DNA from: Trichococcus palustris
GTDB taxonomy: Bacteria; Bacillota; Bacilli; Lactobacillales; Aerococcaceae
Assembly (NCBI RefSeq): GCF_900114465.1
Contig: NZ_FOTD01000009.1
Coordinates: 45,772 to 109,771, forward strand
Reading direction: 5' to 3'
Length of the DNA: 64,000 nt
Made by a program: the position numbers and the translations under genes. Positions 27,334 to 38,079 of the stretch are shown in pieces (position 1 is the first letter of the stretch; each line of letters starts with the position of its first letter). A model generated the notes under the pieces. That model saw only the letters and a program-made list of their open reading frames with translations, did no database searches and was not told the origin of the DNA.

Positions 27334-28605
27334 TCAAACATCCTTGTTGAAGCGCTTGTTCATTTGACTGGCCAATGCCTGCTCATACTTTCCGGTCGCC
27401 GCCGGTTCATAATAATGCTTCCTTTTTAAGGAGTCCGGCAGATATTGTTGTTTTACCCAGTGGTCGGGAAAATCGTGCGGGTATTGGTAACCGATTCCCC
27501 GGCCTAATTTACTTGCACCGCTGTAATGGGCATCACGCAGGCTATCGGGGATGGCCCCGGATTTTCCCGCCCGTACATCCGCGAGTGCGCTGTCCATGGC
27601 CAAGTAGGCTGAATTTGATTTGGGCGACAAGGCAAGATCGACAACGGCATTCGCCAGCGGAATCCGCGCTTCCGGAAGGCCTAATTTTTCGGCGGCCTGT
27701 ACTGCCAAAACGGTACGGGCTACAGCCTGGGGGTTGCCCAGGCCGATGTCTTCATAGGCGCAAACCATCAGCCGTCTGCAGGCGATCAGTAATTCCCCGG
27801 CTTCCAAAAGGCGGGCCAAGTAGTGCATCGCGGCATCCACGTCGCTTCCGCGGATGGATTTTTGGAAGGCGGATATGACGTCATAATGCGCATCCCCATC
27901 TTTATCATGGACGAGTGCCTTCTTTTGGACGCATTCTTCGGCAATAGCCAACGTAATGGTTATCGTACCATCATCATCGGCTTTGGTTGAAAGCACCGCC
28001 AGTTCCAAAGCGTTCAGGGCTCCACGCAGATCGCCCATGGTGCTTCTTGCAAAGTGAAGGAGGGCATCTTCTTCTACGATGATTTTATCTTTGCCGAGGC
28101 CTCTTTTCTCATCTGCAAGCGCCCGCTTCAAGGCGATCGTGATATCCGCAATCGTCAAAGGCTTCAATTCGAAAACTTGGGTCCTGCTGCGGATGGCGGG
28201 ATTGATGCTGATGTAGGGGTTTTCGGTTGTCGCGCCTATCAAAATGACCTGGCCATTTTCCAGATGGGGCAAAAGGAAATCCTGTTTCGGTTTATCCAAA
28301 CGGTGGACTTCATCCAAGAGCAGGACGACTTGCCCGGAAAACTTGGCCTCTTCCACAACAATCTGCAAATCTTTTTTTGTATCCGTCGCAGCATTCAATT
28401 GGCGGAACGCGGAATTTGTGGAGCCTGCAATGGCACTGGCGATACTCGTCTTGCCGATGCCGGGTGGTCCATAAAGAATCATGGAGGACAGCATTTTTGC
28501 ATCGACCATGCGGCGGATGATTTTATTTTTGCCGACCAGGTGGCTTTGGCCGACAACTTCGTCGATATTTGCAGGCCGCATACGGTATGCTAAAGGTTGT
28601 TTCAT
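27334..28605 (-). CDS. rarA: Replication-associated recombination protein RarA
   Basis: AAA+ ATPase of the MgsA/RarA/WRNIP1 family (423 aa) acting at stalled replication forks. Walker A is LYGPPGIGKTSIA, Walker B VLLLDEVHRLD, sensor 1 ILIGATTENPY, and the C-terminal tetramerisation region contains CAYEDIGLGNPQAV and HYSGASKLGRGIGYQYPHD. The start is ATG 28605 after AAAAGGAGACC. An upstream in-frame ATG (28632) lies inside the -10 box and is rejected. Confidence 0.95.
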   Translation of the reverse strand: MKQPLAYRMRPANIDEVVGQSHLVGKNKIIRRMVDAKMLSSMILYGPPGIGKTSIASAIAGSTNSAFRQLNAATDTKKDLQIVVEEAKFSGQVVLLLDEVHRLDKPKQDFLLPHLENGQVILIGATTENPYISINPAIRSRTQVFELKPLTIADITIALKRALADEKRGLGKDKIIVEEDALLHFARSTMGDLRGALNALELAVLSTKADDDGTITITLAIAEECVQKKALVHDKDGDAHYDVISAFQKSIRGSDVDAAMHYLARLLEAGELLIACRRLMVCAYEDIGLGNPQAVARTVLAVQAAEKLGLPEARIPLANAVVDLALSPKSNSAYLAMDSALADVRAGKSGAIPDSLRDAHYSGASKLGRGIGYQYPHDFPDHWVKQQYLPDSLKRKHYYEPAATGKYEQALASQMNKRFNKDV

Positions 28606-28630
28606 GTTGGTCTCCTTTTCTTTTTTCTCC

Positions 28631-28659
28631 ATTATAGTTCAGCTTCTGAAAAAGAACAA
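28631..28659 (-). promoter_or_regulatory. Promoter of rarA
   Basis: Minus strand TTGTTC and TATAAT, spacing 17 bases, about 26 bases before the start codon. Confidence 0.7.
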
Positions 28660-28800
28660 ATATTCGCATGCTTTTTTTGATGGGAACCCTTTCCCGAAAA
28701 TGTCCGCAAGAAACAAGGGCAACAACCTTTACTATTTCCAAGTAGAAAAGATATAATGATTACATTGAAAAAAAGGAATACAGAAAGTGAGACCAAAATA

Positions 28801-31083
28801 ATGACAGATTTCAAAGAGATCATTTTATCAAAGCATTTATCAACTTTATTTTCGAAAGCCTCTTTTGGAATCGAAAAAGAAAGCCAACGGATAACAGACA
28901 AAGGCTCGATAGCGAAGACTAATCACCCCGCAGTATTCGGAAACCGCAGTTTCCATCCTTATATACAGACAGATTTTGCCGAAACCCAACCCGAATTGAT
29001 TTCCCCGCCGACACAATCGGTCGATGAAATGTATGAGTGGTTGACGGCCATCCATGATGTCGTGTTGCGTTCCTTGCCGCAGGATGAATACCTTTTACCG
29101 CTCAGCATTCCGCCGGTTATGCCGGCGTCAGATGAGGTGCGTGTCGCGGTATTGGACAGCGAAGCCGATGTGCAATACCGGGAATACCTGGTCTCTGTGT
29201 ACGGGAACAAGAAACAGATGGTCAGCGGCATCCACTATAACTTTGAGCTGGATCCGGCATTGATCAAGGAGCTCTATCAAATCGAAAAGCCCGCTCTTTC
29301 GCTCAAAAGTTTCCAATCGGAAATTTACCTTAAAATGGCGCACAATTTTCTCCGTTACCAATGGATTTTGACGTATTTGATGGGTGCATCCATTGCGGCG
29401 GATGCCTCCTATTTTGAAAAAGAAGAGACGAAAGATTTTCCGCTGCAACACTTTGCGAGGAGCATCCGTAGCAGCCAATACGGCTATGTGAACAAAGGCG
29501 ATGTCCACGTTTCCTTTGACTCCATCGAGGCCTATGTGAATGATATCGAAGAAATGGTCGCAAGCGGAAAACTTTCGGCGGAAAAAGAATTTTATTCCAC
29601 GGTCCGTTTCCGGGGAGTGAAACGGGCGCGTGACCTGTTGACGAATGGCATTGCTTATCTGGAATTCCGATTGTTCGATTTGAATCCCTTCGCTGCATTT
29701 GGGATGCATAAAAAAGACATGCATTTTATCCATTATTTCTTGTTGTATTTACTTTGGATGGACGAAGATGCAACGGAAGAACAGATGATTCTCGGTAAGC
29801 AGCTGAATTACCGGACAGCCCTGGAAAATCCTCTTACTCCTTCAGCTTATCAGGCAGAGGGGACAGCTTTCCTTAACGGGATGCTGGAGATGCTGGACGG
29901 TATCCATGCCGATGAAGAAATCGTTGCAATCGTCAAAGAAAAAAGCGCGGCTTTCCACCATCCTGAGAAGACAGTTGCGGGCCAAATGGTCACTGCAGTG
30001 AAGGAAGGACAGGATCTGACGGAAATGGCTGTCGCATTGGCTAAAAAATATAAAGCGGAGGCTTGGAAACGGCCTTATGCCTTGAGGGGGTTTGATGACA
30101 TGGAATTATCCACGCAAATCCTTTTGTTCGATGCCATCCAAAAAGGCTTGAAAATAAATATTTTGGACCGTCACGATCAGTTCATCTCCCTGACCTATCA
30201 AAACCACAGAGAGTATGTGAAGAACGGGAACATGACTTCCAAGGACAGCTATATCGGCCCGCTCATCATGGAAAATAAGGTAGTCACCAAGAAAATACTG
30301 GCCGAGAATGGCTTTGCCGTCCCAGCCAGCGGCGAATATCATTCCGTTTCCGCCGCTTTAAAGGATTACCCGCTGTTCACCGGCAAGGGCATCGTGATCA
30401 AACCGAAATCGACAAACTACGGACTGGGTATTTCCATTTTCAAAGACGGCGCTTCCTTGGAGAATTATGAAAAAGCCGTCCGCATAGCTTTTGAAGAAGA
30501 TGAAGATATTTTGGTCGAAGATTATCTGCAGGGGACGGAATACCGCTTCTTTGTCATCGGGAATGAAACAAAAGCCGTCTTGCTGCGTGTTCCCGCCAAC
30601 GTGAAAGGGGATGGCATCCGCACAATCCGAGAGTTGGTGGATGAAAAAAATAAAGACAGCATGCGCGGCAAAAATCACCGTTCACCGTTGGAACGCATTG
30701 AAATGGGTGAACTCGAGAAATTGACGATACAAGGGCAAGGCTATACGTTTGAGAGCATCCCGTCAGCCGGGGAAATCGTCCGGCTCAGGGATAATTCCAA
30801 TATCAGCACCGGAGGGGATTCGATCGACTTTACCGATCAGATGGATGACAGTTACAAGAAATTGGCCGTTGACATGACTGCAGCCCTTGGGGTGGCCGTT
30901 TGCGGCGTGGATTTCATCATTCCCGATTACAGCAGGCCGTCCACGAAAGAAGCTCCGGGCTACGGGGTGATTGAGGCGAACTTTAATCCTGCAATGCTGA
31001 TCCACATCTATCCTTATCAGGGGGAAAGCCGTCGCCTGACGATGGATGTGCTGCGTTTGTTATTCCCCGAAATGCTTCTGTAA
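28801..31083 (+). CDS. gshF: Bifunctional glutamate-cysteine ligase / glutathione synthetase
   Basis: Fused enzyme (760 aa) making glutathione from Glu, Cys and Gly. The N-terminal half (about 1-450) is a gamma-glutamylcysteine ligase: FGIEKESQRI, HYNFELDP, RFRGVKRARDLLTNGIAYLEFRLFDLNPF. The C-terminal part (about 480-755) is an ATP-grasp domain (VIKPKSTNYGLGISIF, VEDYLQGTEYRFFVI, VCGVDFII, YGVIEANFNPAMLIHIYP). Start ATG 28801 excludes an earlier ATG at 28756 that overlaps a TATAAT box. The fusion is typical of some lactic acid bacteria and Listeria. It heads an operon with an M50-like protein, a desulfurase and DUF1831. Confidence 0.95.
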   Translation: MTDFKEIILSKHLSTLFSKASFGIEKESQRITDKGSIAKTNHPAVFGNRSFHPYIQTDFAETQPELISPPTQSVDEMYEWLTAIHDVVLRSLPQDEYLLPLSIPPVMPASDEVRVAVLDSEADVQYREYLVSVYGNKKQMVSGIHYNFELDPALIKELYQIEKPALSLKSFQSEIYLKMAHNFLRYQWILTYLMGASIAADASYFEKEETKDFPLQHFARSIRSSQYGYVNKGDVHVSFDSIEAYVNDIEEMVASGKLSAEKEFYSTVRFRGVKRARDLLTNGIAYLEFRLFDLNPFAAFGMHKKDMHFIHYFLLYLLWMDEDATEEQMILGKQLNYRTALENPLTPSAYQAEGTAFLNGMLEMLDGIHADEEIVAIVKEKSAAFHHPEKTVAGQMVTAVKEGQDLTEMAVALAKKYKAEAWKRPYALRGFDDMELSTQILLFDAIQKGLKINILDRHDQFISLTYQNHREYVKNGNMTSKDSYIGPLIMENKVVTKKILAENGFAVPASGEYHSVSAALKDYPLFTGKGIVIKPKSTNYGLGISIFKDGASLENYEKAVRIAFEEDEDILVEDYLQGTEYRFFVIGNETKAVLLRVPANVKGDGIRTIRELVDEKNKDSMRGKNHRSPLERIEMGELEKLTIQGQGYTFESIPSAGEIVRLRDNSNISTGGDSIDFTDQMDDSYKKLAVDMTAALGVAVCGVDFIIPDYSRPSTKEAPGYGVIEANFNPAMLIHIYPYQGESRRLTMDVLRLLFPEMLL

Positions 31084-31104
31084 AAGATTGTAGGAGGAAA
31101 TGCC

Positions 31105-32196
31105 ATGAAGACTATACTACGCACGTTGTCGCCTATCATCTTTGCAGTCGCCCTGGTCGAATCCTATCTGCGCCTGACCGGCACGGCCATAGGGGCGTTG
31201 CTTTCGCAATACGAACTATATGTCTTCTTCATTTTATTATTGTTTCTGAGGTATTCCTGGTATGTCCATCTGATTCTGCATGAAGGCGGCCACTACCTTT
31301 TCGGGAAATTAACCGGCTATCAGCTGCTCAGTTTCCAGGTGAAGAAGTTCGTATACAATGAGAAAAATAAAAAAATAACCTACATCCAATCCGGGCCTAC
31401 CGTTATCGCTGGGCAATGCCTGATGTCTCCGCCGCCGAAAGGGAGCTATGCCGAGAAGCCCTTTAAACTCTATCTGCTGGGCGGCGTCATGATGAACGGG
31501 CTGACCGGCATCATCCTTTATGGCTGCGCCTATCTTTTGGCGCCGGAACGGGGCATCATTCTGGTGATCTTCAGCCTGGTTCCCCTCTGGATGGCTCTGT
31601 CGAACAGTTGGCCATATGGTCAAAATGACGGTGCGATTGTCAGTCAGGCCAGCCGTTCCGCCGAAGCGAAAGAACTATTGTTCTACCAATTGGAAATTGC
31701 CGCCTTGTTTGAAGAGGGGGCCACGTTCACTGAACTGCCGGACCGATACTTTCTGCCTTTGGCGGAGGGGCGGTATTTAAAGACGAACTTGGCGGACTTT
31801 TTATATATGGCCGCCTATTTAAAGGCGCTGGGGGTGCTTGATTTTGAGGGAGCAGACCGTCTGCTGCAATCCTTTGCGGCGAACCGACCGGTCACCCGTT
31901 CAGCCTATTGGCCAATCTTTGTAGTGGAATCTTTGTTCTGTGACGCCGTTTTCGGCAGAAAACAGGCGGCAAAAGAAAAATATGCCAAAATCCAAAAAAA
32001 TCTGGTGTTGAAGCAGCAGTGGAATACAAGTAAAAGAGTCGAAGCTGCTTATGCTTTCTTCGTTGAAGTGGATATGAGCAGAGCAAAATCATTATTAAAA
32101 CAGGCAAAACAAAATCTGGATGGATTAGCGATGCCGGCCGAGAAGGAAATAGAAAAACGGTTGACGGAGTGGCTCCAAGGCTATTTCGTTGCTTAA
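31105..32196 (+). CDS. M50-like membrane metalloprotease with a C-terminal helical domain
   Basis: Protein of 363 aa. Hydrophobic segments near 8-18, 36-58, 121-146 and 149-167 frame the zinc site H59-E60-G61-G62-H63 (LILHEGGHYLFG), a form of HExxH, and the second site N174-D175-G176 (WPYGQNDGAI), as in site-2-type proteases. From about 185 on it is soluble and helical, reminiscent of TPR-like repeats. No PDZ domain is seen. AGGAGGAAA precedes ATG. It lies 21 bases after gshF and 20 before the desulfurase, so all are co-transcribed. Family M50 proteases cut membrane-bound regulators; no substrate is evident. Confidence 0.72.
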   Translation: MKTILRTLSPIIFAVALVESYLRLTGTAIGALLSQYELYVFFILLLFLRYSWYVHLILHEGGHYLFGKLTGYQLLSFQVKKFVYNEKNKKITYIQSGPTVIAGQCLMSPPPKGSYAEKPFKLYLLGGVMMNGLTGIILYGCAYLLAPERGIILVIFSLVPLWMALSNSWPYGQNDGAIVSQASRSAEAKELLFYQLEIAALFEEGATFTELPDRYFLPLAEGRYLKTNLADFLYMAAYLKALGVLDFEGADRLLQSFAANRPVTRSAYWPIFVVESLFCDAVFGRKQAAKEKYAKIQKNLVLKQQWNTSKRVEAAYAFFVEVDMSRAKSLLKQAKQNLDGLAMPAEKEIEKRLTEWLQGYFVA

Positions 32197-32216
32197 TAAA
32201 GAAAGAAGGAATAAAT

Positions 32217-33359
32217 TTGATTTATTTTGACCATGCCGCAACGACACCGGTAAACCCCGAAGTTATTGCAGTCATACGAGAATCATTGCTGGCTGATTTC
32301 GGAAATCCTTCCAGCACCTACACGATAGGTAGAGAAACAAGGAGACATATCGAAGACGCGCGCAGGATTTTCGCGAACGCCATCCATGCGGTCCCAGCCG
32401 ACATCATCATGACGAGTTGTGGCTCCGAATCGAATAACACGGCAATCATCGCTACGGCTCTGGCTTTGCGTGCGAAAGGGAAGCATCTGATCACTTCGGC
32501 GGTGGAGCACCATTCCGTACTGCATCCGATGGCTTATCTGGAAACGATGGGGTTCGAGGTGACCTACCTGCCTGTCGATGAGAAAGGGAATATTGCGATT
32601 TCGGACCTGGAAAACGCACTGCGCGAAGACACCATTCTGGTTTCCATCATGTATGCAAACAACGAAGTGGGGACACTCAACCCGATTGCTGAGATAGGGA
32701 CGTTGTTGGCTGAAAAGGATATCTTATTCCATACCGACGCCGTTCAGGCTTTCGGAAGCGAAGAAATAGACGTGGATGCGCAGCATATCGACTTGCTGTC
32801 CGTGTCGGCGCACAAAATCAATGGGCCGAAGGGAATCGGGTTTCTGTTCAGAAGGAGCGACCTGCATCTCCCCAACTATATTCATGGGGGCAGTCAAGAA
32901 AACAATCACCGGGCGGGGACAGAAAATACACCCTATATCCGCGGTTTTGCGAAAGCGGTCGAAATGACGCTTTTGCATCGCAGCGAAGCGAATCAGTGTA
33001 AAAGGGACCTGCGTGATTATTTTCTTTCTTCACTGGAAAAGGCTGGCATACCTTTCCAGATCAATGGGGATTATCCGAACGGGGTACCGCATATATTGAA
33101 TATGTGGTTGCCGGGTATGCGCTCCGACAAACTGCTGATTCAATGTGATCTCAAGGGAATCATGCTTTCTGCGGGCTCCGCGTGCACAGCCGGCAGCTTG
33201 GAACCTAGCCATGTGCTGGAAGCGATGTTCGGCAAAGAAAATCCGCGCGCAGCAGAATCGCTCCGCATTTCTTTCGGCAAGGCTAACACAAAAGAAGAAA
33301 TCGACACGTTCATCGCTTTGCTGGCAAGCATATACGCGAAACAATACGGGAACAACTAG
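32217..33359 (+). CDS. Cysteine desulfurase, likely sulfur donor for MnmA
   Basis: Second PLP-dependent desulfurase in the window (380 aa). PLP lysine K200 (SVSAHKINGPKG) and persulfide cysteine C323 (SAGSACTAGSLEP, the longer class I IscS-type loop) are present. The start is TTG 32217, 7 bases after AAAGAAGGA, matching the conserved MIYFDHAATTPVNPE terminus. In relatives this desulfurase lies beside DUF1831 and mnmA (yrvO-trmU in Bacillus). Here DUF1831 follows directly and mnmA is 3.4 kb away. Confidence 0.9.
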   Translation: MIYFDHAATTPVNPEVIAVIRESLLADFGNPSSTYTIGRETRRHIEDARRIFANAIHAVPADIIMTSCGSESNNTAIIATALALRAKGKHLITSAVEHHSVLHPMAYLETMGFEVTYLPVDEKGNIAISDLENALREDTILVSIMYANNEVGTLNPIAEIGTLLAEKDILFHTDAVQAFGSEEIDVDAQHIDLLSVSAHKINGPKGIGFLFRRSDLHLPNYIHGGSQENNHRAGTENTPYIRGFAKAVEMTLLHRSEANQCKRDLRDYFLSSLEKAGIPFQINGDYPNGVPHILNMWLPGMRSDKLLIQCDLKGIMLSAGSACTAGSLEPSHVLEAMFGKENPRAAESLRISFGKANTKEEIDTFIALLASIYAKQYGNN

Positions 33360-33417
33360 TTTCTCAGCCTAAAAAATGTGTTAAGATAGAGAAAACGTTA
33401 TCTTTGGAGGGCATGAA

Positions 33418-33765
33418 ATGGCATTTGATAAAGTAACAACTTTAAAAGGATCAGGGAAAAAGTTCCAAATGAATGAGCAAGTAAAACGCTATACGTTGCG
33501 TGACAATGGTTTTGAAGAAACGAAATCCGGCAATTTTCAGTTTGTACGCGATCTGGATACAAATACGTTGAACAAGCAGGGGTTAAAGGTCAAGATTGTC
33601 GTTTCGGATGATTTGAAGACGTTGAAGCTTTCCACAACAACCAGTAATGGCTTAAAGACGGTCGATGTCTACGGGAAAGAAACGATGGCAGACGCAAGAG
33701 AACAGCTGGAATTCATTCTGGATGGATTGGTTGAAAGAGGCGTCCTGATGGTTATTTCCGAATAA
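33418..33765 (+). CDS. DUF1831 family protein
   Basis: Cytosolic protein of 115 aa recognised by its typical start (MAFDKVTTLKGSGKKF) and its position between a cysteine desulfurase and mnmA, where DUF1831 genes of Lactobacillales lie. A TBP-like fold is reported for the family; no function is known. Position suggests an accessory role in tRNA thiolation or sulfur relay. TTTGGAGGGC precedes ATG. It ends the operon before a strong terminator. Confidence 0.82.
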   Translation: MAFDKVTTLKGSGKKFQMNEQVKRYTLRDNGFEETKSGNFQFVRDLDTNTLNKQGLKVKIVVSDDLKTLKLSTTTSNGLKTVDVYGKETMADAREQLEFILDGLVERGVLMVISE

Positions 33766-33800
33766 TAAAGTATGTGCAATCAGTAATTTGTTGGCGAACC

Positions 33801-33845
33801 AAAAACCGGGCGTAGGAAAAGTATTTTTCCTACGCCCGGTTTTTC
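33801..33845 (+). terminator. Terminator of the gshF-DUF1831 operon
   Basis: AAAAACCGGGCGTAGGAAAA pairs with TTTTCCTACGCCCGGTTTTT around GTAT; one of the strongest in the window. The following 220 bases are AT-rich and show only the next promoter. Confidence 0.95.
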
Positions 33846-34072
33846 ATTTTTTTGCATGGTATTTTTTAGTGTAAAATGGCTGATTGCGTCAATTTGCTTG
33901 TATTTTTTGACTTATCGGGTTGACGGCGGGGAAGGCGATTTGAAATGTAATAATTAATAGGTCATAATTTTTATAATATAATGATATAAAAACCTATTTT
34001 TTTCATTCCTTTTTTGGCGAAATATGATATACTTATTCAGAATCGCACAAAGAACACGGGAGATGAATAAAA

Positions 34073-34876
34073 GTGGAACAAAAATATCAAGGTGCTGTAA
34101 TGGATATCATCGATAAAAGCGCCCTTAAGAAGTCGGATCTGATCGAGACTTCCAAGTTGAAATATTTTATCAGATGTATGCTTGCAGGGATGTTCTTGAC
34201 GCTGGGGACAGCTATCGCAGTAATGGTCGCTGAAAAAGCCGAACATATGCTTCCAGGCAGCGGTAAATTTTTCTATTCCTTCATGTTTGCTTGGTCATTG
34301 GTTATGATTACTTATATGAACACAGAATTGGGAACTTCGAACATGATGTATATGACGGCCGCCGTATACCGTAAAGTATTGGCCCCTAAAAGAGCTTTAC
34401 TGATCTTATTCTCTTGTATCTTATTCAATCTGATAGGCGGTGTAATCGCTTCTTACATCATGTCATTGACAAATGTTTTCCAAGCTTTGCCGGCAGAACA
34501 TTTCTTGTTCCACGCCGTCGAGGGTAAACTGGCAAAAACGCCTCTGCAAATGGTTTCTGAAGGGATCTTCGCCAACGTCATCGTCAATACAACTGTTTTT
34601 GTAAGCGGACATATGAAGGACGATGCAGGGAAACTGTTCTCTACCATCTTCATCATTTTCATCTTCGCTTTCCTAGGCTTCGAACACGTTATCGCCAACT
34701 TTGCCTCTTTCAGTTTGGCGTTCTTCGCAAATGGCGGCCCGGTAACGGGCATGACAATCGTAAGCGTCTTGAGGAACTGGCTGTTCGCTTTCATCGGAAA
34801 CTACATCGGCGGCGGATTGCTCATCGGTCTGTTGTACGCATGGATGAATAACGGAACCCAAAAATATGTGGATTAA
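34073..34876 (+). CDS. Formate/nitrite transporter family protein
   Basis: Integral membrane channel of 267 aa from the FNT (FocA/NirC) family, six membrane helices expected. Family signatures are MLAGMFLTLGTAIAV, MNTELGTSNMM, ANVIVNTTVFVSGHM and the central-histidine motif FLGFEHVIANF. The GTG start follows GGGAG; a TG-A-TATACT promoter lies at 34025-34033. Monocistronic. Formate export would suit mixed-acid fermentation with ackA, but nitrite or another anion is possible. Confidence 0.88.
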   Translation: MEQKYQGAVMDIIDKSALKKSDLIETSKLKYFIRCMLAGMFLTLGTAIAVMVAEKAEHMLPGSGKFFYSFMFAWSLVMITYMNTELGTSNMMYMTAAVYRKVLAPKRALLILFSCILFNLIGGVIASYIMSLTNVFQALPAEHFLFHAVEGKLAKTPLQMVSEGIFANVIVNTTVFVSGHMKDDAGKLFSTIFIIFIFAFLGFEHVIANFASFSLAFFANGGPVTGMTIVSVLRNWLFAFIGNYIGGGLLIGLLYAWMNNGTQKYVD

Positions 34877-34904
34877 ACCTGTTGCGAAAAGCGAAGCAGG
34901 AAAA

Positions 34905-34953
34905 TAGAGACTGCCGAGCATGCGATGTTGTTGTATGCTCGGCAGTCTTTTCG
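34905..34953 (+). terminator. Terminator after the FNT transporter
   Basis: GACTGCCGAGCAT (34909-34921) pairs with ATGCTCGGCAGTC (34935-34947), then TTTTC. Confidence 0.9.
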
Positions 34954-34993
34954 TATTTAGGGGATGTTCGCATGAAAGACGATTCGCGCCTTG

Positions 34994-35040
34994 AATCGTT
35001 CGCTTTTTAGATGATAAATTACTCATTTATCGAACAATTT
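34994..35040. promoter_or_regulatory. Pair of inverted PurBox-like sites upstream of xpt
   Basis: GTTCG at 34998-35002 (minus reading AAAAAGCGAACGATT) and CGAAC at 35031-35035 (TTTATCGAACAATT) face away from each other with 28 bases between cores. This is close to the paired PurBox layout bound by PurR in Bacillota. They lie just upstream of the -35 box. Confidence 0.6.
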
Positions 35041-35051
35041 CTAAATAATAA

Positions 35052-35080
35052 TTGACTTTATCGGAGATTATTTGTATTGT
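35052..35080 (+). promoter_or_regulatory. Promoter of xpt
   Basis: TTGACT (35052-35057) and TATTGT (35075-35080), spacing 17. The leader carries a GAGCGG/CCGCTC hairpin (35114-35129). I see no purine riboswitch fold. Confidence 0.65.
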
Positions 35081-35152
35081 TTTAAATGACTTTTTACTTA
35101 AAGGAAAAGAAAAGAGCGGGTTACCGCTCATGTTTTATCAGCGGAAAAATAG

Positions 35153-35752
<600 letters not shown>

Positions 35753-35790
35753 TAGGTGCGGAAGAAAGAGCGTGAGACAAAAAGCGTTTA

Positions 35791-36070
35791 GACCTGAAGT
35801 CACTTCACGAATAATGCTCAGACGGTCTGCGACCATCCTCCGCTTATTCGCTCCAGTGATTCGGGTCTGTTTTTTGGAACACGTTTTAGGAGAGTGCGAT
35901 GAACCCCGTTTAGAAATCGAGCACTAAGAGGACTAACACGAAGCGGACGTTCTTTGTCCGCGTGTGGTAGTCAACTTAGGCGGAGATTTCTGGGATTCAG
36001 AACACGTTTACGATTAAGTGTTAGGAAATGCGAACGAGGCTAGGACTTTTGTCCCAGCCCCCTTTTTTTT
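35791..36070 (+). ncRNA. Strongly structured untranslated element with 3' terminator (candidate RNA)
   Basis: Between xpt and the traX remnant lies a 280-base stretch that folds almost entirely. Arm 1 pairs 35791-35798, 35800-35804 and 35808-35814 with 35860-35867, 35855-35859 and 35844-35850, capped by GGTC-TGC-GACC (35824-35834). Arm 2 pairs 35913-35918, 35924-35928, 35931-35939 and 35943-35948 with 35985-35990, 35975-35979, 35962-35972 and 35956-35961. A terminator, GGCTAGGAC-TTTT-GTCCCAGCC plus a T run, closes it at 36038-36070. No ORF or clear promoter is seen. It may be the xpt 3' UTR, a separate RNA or a dispersed repeat. Confidence 0.55.
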
Positions 36071-36130
36071 TCGATATAGAAATAAGCGCAGTGCCATGCG
36101 TTATAATGTAAGGAAAAGTGAGGTGGTTTA

Positions 36131-36612
36131 TTGGAAATCAATCAAAGAACCAATGCCATCAAAGGGCTTGCAATCATCAGGATGACGATCGACCACATCG
36201 GCTATTATCTTTTTCCGTCCTTTCCGTTCTTGCGGCTAGTCGGGCGGATCGCCTTCCCTTGCTTTTTGTACACAACGGTAGGGCGTGAAAGTGATGAGGG
36301 ATTTCCGGGAATAGTTGATGGGCATGCTTATCACCATGCCCATCAACCGCGATGACAGGGAATTACTTCAATATTCTTTTCACTGAATATGGCATCTACG
36401 TGATGAGCGAGAAGAACATGGGAATCGGTGCCGGGTTGTTCCTGCTGGTCAACCTTTTGAAGCTGCCGTCCCTGCAGGCATTTCCTTTGCTGGCGATCGT
36501 TCCGATGTTGCTGCCCCTGAAGATGGAGATGAAGCCGCTGCCGAAATGGCTCGGCTATGCCTATTATCCGCTGCATCAAGTGCTCCTGATCCTTATCGCG
36601 CGATTGCTATAA
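36131..36612 (+). pseudogene. Decayed TraX-family membrane protein
   Basis: The first 50 codons (from TTG 36131) read as a TraX start: NAIKGLAIIRMTIDHIGYY and RLVGRIAFPCFLY. The frame then breaks. The second half, from about 36352 in another frame, keeps the TraX C-terminus (FNILFTEYGIYVM, GYAYYPLHQVLLILIARLL). The middle of a normal protein of about 230 aa is missing. At the break is a 13-base inverted repeat (GTTGATGGGCATG 36314-36326, CATGCCCATCAAC 36335-36347). Function was probably a membrane acyltransferase-like role, now lost. Confidence 0.72.
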
Positions 36613-36727
36613 TAAAAATTTGTAGTAAAATGATAAGGTTAAGGATAGCGTGCTTGAATTATGCGGGTAGATGGTGTAATATATTACTTTGTATAAATAA
36701 ACACTTATTAATGGTAAGCGGATATAA

Positions 36728-37885
<1,158 letters not shown>

Positions 37886-37903
37886 TGAAATGATAAGGGA
37901 GTA

Positions 37904-37938
37904 TAGAAGCCGGGACTTGTGTCTCGGCTTCTATACAT
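37904..37938 (+). terminator. Hairpin after mnmA
   Basis: TATAGAAGCCGGGAC pairs with GTCTCGGCTTCTATA around TTGT. The T run is poor, so it may be a weak terminator or an RNA-stabilising end. Confidence 0.6.
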
Positions 37939-38079
37939 TTCACGGACAACATTGCGTAAAGGATGGTAAGGGGCAAACGATTATTGGCTCGCTCCCTCCC
38001 TTTTATTTTGTTTGTCTTTGTGGTATCTTTTTTATTGGAATATTCGAATAGAGCGTAGGAGAGAGGAGGAAGCCATCTG

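Noticed and set aside
27375..28593. Plus-strand frames antisense to rarA
   Set aside because: Mirror frames of a well-identified gene, without start signals.
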